Below, one piece after another: positions 28,652 through 33,490 of a DNA stretch of 33,490 bases (position 1 is its first letter; every line of letters starts with the position of its first letter). Below the pieces are notes generated by a model that was not told where the DNA came from, searched no databases, and saw nothing but the letters and a program-made list of their open reading frames with translations. The translations under genes were made by a program, and so were the position numbers. Location: NCBI GenBank assembly GCA_023091735.1, contig JALKBU010000557.1, positions 1 to 33,490 on the forward strand, in the 5' to 3' direction. Source of the stretch: Trichomonas tenax. Its lineage: Eukaryota > Parabasalia > Trichomonadida > Trichomonadidae.

Positions 28652-28956
28652 TTGCTTTTCATGTATAAAACTTTTCATATTATTATAAAATTTTCTCATG
28701 AATAAAATTCGTTGCCAGCCTTAATAATTATTGTGAAAACGATTACCAAAGACTTATAGTCGATATCCAACAAATAGACTAAATCTGGAAGCTTGAAATG
28801 ATCAAAAACGAGAAGATAAAACTTGAAAAATTATAGGTAAACAATGGATTTTGCTACAGCATGACTATCTCTGCTTTGGAATACTTTTCATAATCCCAAA
28901 ACTTGATGAAAAGCATCTGATTATAATCAATTATCTTTTTGAAGAAAAGTGACAAA
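28652..28956. other. Intergenic region
   Basis: AT-rich spacer between the F5/8 type C gene and the first mobile-like ORF fragment. Nothing is recognised except a GTGACA/TGTCA dyad at its right edge. Confidence 0.35.
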
Positions 28957-29626
28957 ATGTCATGTATATTTATTAATTTTGCTCATTTAACATGTAAATT
29001 TAACAAAAATCTTGATAATAATCCATTTGGATATAAATCGGATTTATCACAATTCGAAACTAATGATTTATCATTAGTTGGAGAAAAACTTCGAGAATTG
29101 TATCATAAGCATATTTCATCGCAATCTTTAGATTCACATATTTTGGTACATTATAAGGTTAATGGATTAGAAAAATCACAACCAATCGATAACGCATCAT
29201 TTAAGGAAAGATTTGAAAATTTATTAAATGGTAATTTTGTATATAAATTAGAAGAATTACCAACAAATGCTTCAGATGATGGTACTGAAATATATTTGTA
29301 ATTTTTTGATGAAATTTATTTTACAAAACATGAAAAAATAGATAAACCTGAAAAATATGAATGAAAGCAATTTTTGGCCATATAGGTTATCCGATAAATA
29401 TTCATTATTAGCAGATACACTAAAACGTTATCAGATATTTACAACATTAACAAATCCCAACGGTACTATTCATAAAGAATTACGATATAATTGCTTCATA
29501 TATGCGTTATCATATGTGATTACCGATGAAAATATCTTAATGGAAATTTCTAATAAATTCCTCGATTGTAAATCCTACCGAGATTTGCTCGAATTCGAGC
29601 GGCGGAATCATGAGTTGCGATTTTAA
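28957..29626 (+). pseudogene. Broken ORF fragments, possible mobile-element gene
   Basis: The first frame (ATG 28957, stop 29299-29301) reads VGEKLRELYHKHISSQSLDS and FENLLNGNFVYKLEELPTNA. After its stop the same frame stays protein-like (FFDEIYFTKHEKIDKPEKYE) to 29364. A shifted frame (29357-29626) then gives FWPYRLSDKYSLLADTLKRY and ELRYNCFIYALSYVITDENI. The N-C-F-I-Y-A-L block resembles a cysteine-centred block I associate with N-terminal regions of Maverick/Polinton-type proteins in trichomonads; this is recall, not a search. The copy needs at least one stop readthrough and one frameshift, so it is probably dead. The ATG sits within a repeat also seen at 27314-27355, so the true 5' end is unclear. 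Confidence 0.4.
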
Positions 29627-29734
29627 CAGAGAATTACGCGTTTTCTCAATCACATTCGAAAGTGGTGTTGTTAAGCACTTCAATTTCGATATTATATGAT
29701 TATTGTTTTTTATTTAATAAATATGTTTATATAC

Positions 29735-29771
29735 TATAGGGTGTGCAAGTGTGTGTTTAGCACAGAAAGAT
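29735..29771 (+). repeat. Left terminal inverted repeat (37 bases)
   Basis: It matches the reverse complement of 31068-31104 at 35 of 37 positions, with differences at positions 16 and 28 of the repeat. Confidence 0.8.
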
Positions 29772-31065
29772 TGGAGCAAATCTGAATCATTCTATTAACA
29801 CATATATAATATACACCTATTATGACTCTTATATAGAGAAATATGTCATATGATTTTGGCGCCATGATGGGATATAAAATCAAAATTAAGTCCGAAAGCG
29901 GTTTCGCGGGAAAAATTGGCGCCAAAATGTTCATTTTTTGATGTGACGAAGAAATAATTTTCTCTCTCTCTTCAAAAAATTTTTGAAACAATCTTTCTCT
30001 GCTATTATACGTATAATATATATCGTATATAATCTATGGATATACTCATAATTGTAACTGAATCTTAGGTTGCTGATAAGCAATCCCATAAATAGAGATG
30101 GCGCGAATTTTGACAATCTGAGATGGAATTTTTTTGTTTTCATTACAGTCAACCCAATGATTGATAAAAGACATAGACAATAGTTATCGTATATAATAGA
30201 TACAGTATTGATTATAATAACATTAATAGATAGATGATTTATTAATGATAAGAAAACAAAAATCTCGAAAGAGATGTTTTCTCCGCAAACACATTTTTTG
30301 ACAAAAATTTGATTCCCATCGAATATTTGCTTTAACATTAATTACTGAGATGTGTCAATTACTTTCCTTAGGGACAAAACAGATCTATAGTTGATGGTAT
30401 ATTACTCTCTGCAATTGAATGAAGTCAAGTTTGATGTAAAGGGTGTCCGGACACTTAAATCCAGCAATTCTTTGTGAAACTGGGGTGTTATACTGGAAAA
30501 TCCCAGTTCGATAAGATTGCGACTTTTTTTTGATTTATATGGTCAAAGCAGCATTTCAATTACAAATTTGAAAAATATGACGTAATTTTTTATTTTGATA
30601 TGATACAGATATTATGAAGGAAAACAACGATATAATATATATAAATAAGATATTTACTTATTGACTATTAAAATTATATAGATTGTAGTTGATTGTGAAC
30701 ATAGTATGACATCATGACAAATGATGAAAGTGTTTTCACTTTTTTTGAAATTTCACAAAAAAATTCAGTTTCGCTTTTATAGAGTTATTCAAGTTACACA
30801 GCCTTGATTTTTTTACTCTATAGATTCCGATTCAGAATCTTTCTGCCTATCTATGCATATGCTTAAATTGATCTGTACTTTGCTATTGGTCACTACAATC
30901 AAGCAAGAAAAAATTTTGATACCCAAATTGTGCAAAAAAATGACGGATGTCAAAATTGTGATATTTGAGTGACTTATAATCGAAATAGAAACTTCAAACC
31001 ATAGCTATAATGCTTAAATTTGATAGGGTTTATAATGATGTTATTATAACATTTTAACACATTCT

Positions 31066-31338
31066 CTATCTTTCTGCGCTAAACACACTCTTGCACACCC
31101 TATAATTAATATAATAAATCCTATCTTCAGATTCACTATAAAAGTAATTCTTAGTTAAATACGAAAATATATTCTTCTGTATAACTGTATCGCAATACGG
31201 AATAAACTTAACATCATATGGCAAAGTTATATATTCAGGATCTTTATCAGTATTTTTAAATTTAGCATCTGTATTAAACAACTTCTGTAATCTCTCTGGA
31301 AAAGAATACTGATATATAACTTGACATTTATTGGACAA
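31066..31338 (-). pseudogene. ORF fragment whose 3' end is replaced by a transposon TIR
   Basis: A 90-codon frame without an ATG reads CQVIYQYSFPERLQKLFNTD, then ITLPYDVKFIPYCDTVIQKN and SEDRIYYINY. Its last codons (RVCKSVFSAER, stop 31066-31068) lie inside the terminal inverted repeat of the neighbouring transposon. Joining the flanks conceptually gives a stop within a few codons of YYIN, so the element seems to have inserted at the natural 3' end of this frame. Upstream, stops appear beyond the TTTATTGGACAAA word at 31327-31339. I do not recognise the family. It is probably a piece of a mobile or virus-like gene. Confidence 0.35.
31068..31104 (-). repeat. Right terminal inverted repeat (37 bases)
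   Basis: It is the partner of 29735-29771. The reverse-strand ORF at 31066-31338 reads into this repeat, so its last nine codons belong to the transposon. Confidence 0.8.
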
Positions 31339-31605
31339 AAAATATTTATTATTTAATTATTATTTTTGTAAATACTTATAACACAAGTTCCGGAACAGAT
31401 TACATGCCACCGTACATTACTGTGTATGCTTGGTATAGAACTGTTTAAAAAATATATTTTTTGAAATTTTTATTTTTAATATTTTTGGAAGACATAAAAA
31501 AGTAAATTTTTAAAGCCTGTTTGTGCCCAGAGTTTAACATTTTGATAAAACTATACCGCTAGGTATAGTTTAGCGAAATGTTATATACTAACTTTGTCCA
31601 ATAAA
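31327..31605. repeat. 253-base segment between 13-base inverted repeats
   Basis: TTTATTGGACAAA (31327-31339) and TTTGTCCAATAAA (31593-31605) are exact inverted copies. Divergent protein-like frames begin at both, outward. Between them is a hairpin with ~21-base arms (31536-31557 and 31562-31582) around GCTA, whose inner 10 bases AAACTATACC/GGTATAGTTT pair perfectly. This could be a small insertion or a rearranged junction inside a mobile gene. Confidence 0.5.
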
Positions 31606-31801
31606 CATTTTAGCTAAGATCTGTGATGAATATAAAATTTGGTGCCAATTAAAATACTATGATGACAAATCTGGTAAAATGCGTTTTGTTAATGAATCTC
31701 GTAATAAACATTTAGGTCCAGATAATGGATATTTTTTATTTTTAACAATTTCTAAAAAACTATTAATAAATCCCTACAATAAGAATTTACATTTTAATTA
31801 A
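31592..31801 (+). pseudogene. ORF fragment, possible mobile-element gene
   Basis: A 69-codon frame with no start ATG reads ILAKICDEYKIWCQLKYYDD, KSGKMRFVNESRNKHLGPDN and GYFLFLTISKKLLINPYNKN before a stop at 31799-31801. The frame is clearly protein-like by residue balance, and it would suit a segment following the N-C-F-I-Y-A-L block at about 29470-29530 in one ancestral gene. That linkage is a guess from text style, not an alignment. Confidence 0.35.
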
Positions 31802-31903
31802 ACCATAAATTTTAAAATTATAAGAATTTACTAGGATTTCGAAATAAATTATAGGAAAATTGTTTATTTTATATATTGGGGAAATTATAATTATGAATAT
31901 TCT

Positions 31904-31964
31904 CAGAGTGGGGATTTTTTGGGCTTGGACAAAATTTTGGACTACCCCGAAAAATCACACTCTG
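31904..31964. repeat. 61-base palindromic mini-element
   Basis: The arms 31904-31923 (CAGAGTGGGGATTTTTTGGG) and 31945-31964 pair with a few mismatches, leaving a 21-base centre. The CAGAGTG ends are exactly complementary. The unit could be a tiny foldback or transposon footprint, or an RNA hairpin. Confidence 0.5.
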
Positions 31965-32320
31965 TATACTACTTGATATAACTCCGCACAATATAAAGCA
32001 ATAGATTTTGCTTCTTTCGTAGCATCACACCGATAGAAAATAAACGATGCAATAATTGCTTGCCGAAGCATTGTTCTATTAAATGTCATCAATTCGTCGT
32101 TGAAGTTTTCAATAACAGAACAAATTTGAAATAAAAAAATTTTAGCATCAACACCATTTCACTGAATATATCATATTATTCACTTTTAAAATTTTAAATA
32201 AGAGTGAAAAATAATATGATTCCTATTCATCTGTAGGGTATGATAGGCTTACATGTCATATTTAATATTATTTTGACATGTAAATTATAATATTATTAAT
32301 TAGGTGTGAGTATTGAATTT

Positions 32321-32845
32321 TAATATAAATGAAAACATTTGCAATGATTGACTCTGGAAGGCTCTGAAAAGCAAAAATATAGAGAGATGACGATATATGA
32401 CACAGTATATATTCATTATATCTATAATTTAATTTTTAATTAAATCACATAATTCTTTTCTAAACTGCAATATTGAACAAAAATGAGTTTTGTATTGTAA
32501 TGGAAAATAGACATAAGAGCTACTCAAACTAATCCTGAGGCATAAAAGCGAATTTGAATGAAATCTGCAAAATTCAATTTTGATCAAAAATTTATGATCA
32601 ACATCTGATCATTCAGTAGATAATACTCATTTTGTACTATCTGCTGTATGATTATCAGATGTTGATCATAAATTTTTGATTATTTTTAACAAAAAAATTG
32701 AATGAAATGAGATTTCGACGTTTGACTCTGGAAGGCAAAATCATGGACTGGCTTGCTAATCCAACGAAGCACTATGATAAGGCCCAAGCTAATCCATAGT
32801 CGAGCCTGCCAGAGTCAATCATAGCAAATGTTTTCATTTATATTA
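32321..32845. mobile_element. About 525-base foldback/MITE-like element with 44-base TIRs
   Basis: The ends 32321-32364 and 32802-32845 are inverted copies matching at 42 of 44 bases (TAATATAAATGAAAACATTT, then GATTGACTCTGG). A third copy of TTGACTCTGGAAGGC lies inside at 32722-32736. The centre is a large hairpin with perfect 25-base arms at 32585-32609 and 32654-32678, continued by weaker pairing in the loop and outside the arms. There is no ORF, so any movement would need a transposase supplied elsewhere. I could not define a target-site duplication. Confidence 0.65.
32585..32678. repeat. Perfect 25-base inverted repeat inside the foldback element
   Basis: The arms 32585-32609 and 32654-32678 are exact reverse complements. 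The 44-base loop contains a second, imperfect pairing (CATTCAGTAGATA with TATCTGCTGTATG). Confidence 0.75.
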
Positions 32846-32894
32846 TAAAAATGACTGACGGTTTTAGATACACCCCCTTTTATATTATGTCATT

Positions 32895-32929
32895 TTACAT
32901 ATCAGAAAATTGTCAAATCTGATATGTAA
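32895..32929. repeat. 12-base perfect inverted repeat TTACATATCAGA/TCTGATATGTAA
   Basis: The arms 32895-32906 and 32918-32929 flank an 11-base spacer. The left arm overlaps the TTTACATATCA motif seen elsewhere. A GTCAC-TTTTTC-GTGAC hairpin follows at about 32934-32949. Confidence 0.6.
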
Positions 32930-32979
32930 GTATGTCACTTTTTCGTGACACATTATCATACCGCACAATGATTCCTATT

Positions 32980-33105
32980 CATCTTTTAAGATATACTTAC
33001 AAATTTTATGAAATAACAAAACAAATGACGGTCAATTCTATGAAAACAAACAAATAGCTTTATGAAATAACAAAAACAGAACTTGTAAGTATATCTTAAG
33101 AGATG
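32980..33105. repeat. 23-base inverted repeat flanking duplicated inner words
   Basis: The arms 32980-33002 and 33083-33105 match at 22 of 23 bases. Each arm is next to an ATGATTCCTATT word. The 80-base interior holds two copies of TTTATGAAATAACAAAA. GGTCAATTCTATGAAAACA (33030-33048) recurs with one change at the very end of the window (33472-33490). Confidence 0.65.
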
Positions 33106-33490
33106 ATTCCTATTGAATTTCGATGTAAATAAAAATATGATGTGTATAACTACAAGAGCTGTGTAAACATGCTAGAGTGCTATTCTTTAAGAAATTTCCG
33201 GAGTTATGAGGCTCAAATATGAACTTTTTGATATTGAATCTTGAATAATACTCAAAAAAACTATATTTCATATATATTTAGATGAACCTAGAATAGAGGT
33301 CAATTTGCATAGTATCTAAGGCTTGAATTTCTTCACATTTAACTTTTAAAGTTTGAATATGAATATTATCATTAATTTGTTGGAAAGCGATATAATGTCA
33401 TGAACCAATACTTGAATTATAATACACAGACATTGGTGTGATAGGGTGTTTTGAAGAGAATAAGAAAGAAAGGTCAATTCTACGAAAACA

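Larger units (their letters stand above)
29735..31104. mobile_element. 1.37-kb non-autonomous DNA transposon with 37-base TIRs
   Basis: The left end 29735-29771 begins TATAGGGTGTGCAAGTGTG. The right end 31068-31104, read in reverse, begins TATAGGGTGTGCAAGAGTG. The two ends match in 35 of 37 bases. A TA or TATA target-site duplication is possible but ambiguous, because TATA is its own reverse complement. The interior shows no transposase-like ORF; the longest frames are isoleucine- and lysine-rich reverse-strand stretches without motifs. It is therefore probably a MITE-like or internally deleted copy. The interior also holds two TTGGCGCC sites (about 29857 and 29917), a related GGCGCGAATTTT (about 30102), and a 12-base palindrome GTGTCCGGACAC (30443-30454). 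Confidence 0.75.
31802..33490. other. AT-rich palindrome-dense region without genes
   Basis: I see no coding region. The stretch contains a 61-base palindromic unit (31904-31964), the 525-base foldback element (32321-32845), inverted repeats at 32895-32929 and 32980-33105, and recurring ATGATTCCTATT words at 32216, 32968 and 33103. Confidence 0.5.

Noticed and set aside
29931..30338. Reverse-strand 135-residue frame inside the transposon as a transposase
   Set aside because: It is Ile/Leu/Lys-rich from AT composition, with no D-D-E-like or DNA-binding pattern.
30433..30520. tRNA-like CCCAGTTCGATAAG segment
   Set aside because: The T-loop-like word has no matching stem, D-arm or acceptor arm; it is explained by an AACTGGG/CCCAGTT inverted repeat.
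29735..31104. hAT-type assignment from TAGGGTGTGCAAG ends
   Set aside because: The ends are suggestive, but no 8-base target duplication is visible; TA or TATA fits better, so no superfamily is assigned.

Overview
The window looks like nuclear DNA of a parabasalid (trichomonad) protist, most likely an AT-rich lineage such as Tritrichomonas. The genus is inferred from base composition and gene content, not proven. Supporting signs are intronless genes with very short 5' leaders, sites matching the trichomonad initiator TCA(C/T)(A/T)(A/T) just upstream of several ATGs, a BspA-like leucine-rich-repeat membrane protein, a decayed DUF3447/ankyrin gene and an F5/8 type C (discoidin-like) gene.

Bases 1-20,000 are a gene-rich block on both strands: a DZIP1-like protein (+), a prolyl-tRNA-synthetase-like protein (+), a Grp170/Lhs1-like ER Hsp70 (-), a mitotic-type cyclin with a destruction box (+), a small secretory-pathway membrane protein (-), a class 3 lipase (-), an ERGIC-53/VIP36-like lectin (-), a 1252-residue coiled-coil protein (-), a BspA-like surface protein (+) and a LisH-RasGEF (-). 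There is no operon logic; most intergenic gaps are 150-600 bases. Several genes (Grp170-like, L-type lectin, small membrane protein) belong to the ER and secretory pathway. DZIP1-like, RasGEF and cyclin belong to cilium, signalling and cell cycle.

Bases 20,000-28,700 are mostly gene-poor. They hold an ankyrin/DUF3447 pseudogene broken by several frameshifts, 3.3 kb of very AT-rich DNA with strong hairpins and an A23 tract, a complete OCRL/INPP5B-like inositol 5-phosphatase (5-phosphatase, ASH and RhoGAP-like regions), and an F5/8 type C gene with an apparent frameshift at an A7 run.

Bases 28,900-33,490 look like a transposon graveyard. Broken ORF fragments that may come from one mobile or virus-like gene family flank a 1.37-kb element with 37-base terminal inverted repeats (35/37 identical). 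Next come several compact palindromic elements, including a ~525-base foldback with 44-base terminal inverted repeats and a perfect 25-base internal hairpin.

The most interesting lead is the ProRS-like protein at 3028-4485. By my by-eye alignment it keeps the bacterial-type editing (INS/YbaK) domain with its key residues and an anticodon-binding domain, while the class II catalytic motifs are eroded. It could be a stand-alone editing or regulatory pseudo-synthetase. A second lead is a dispersed TTTACAT(G/A)TCAAA motif, five copies of which lie in one divergent intergenic region.
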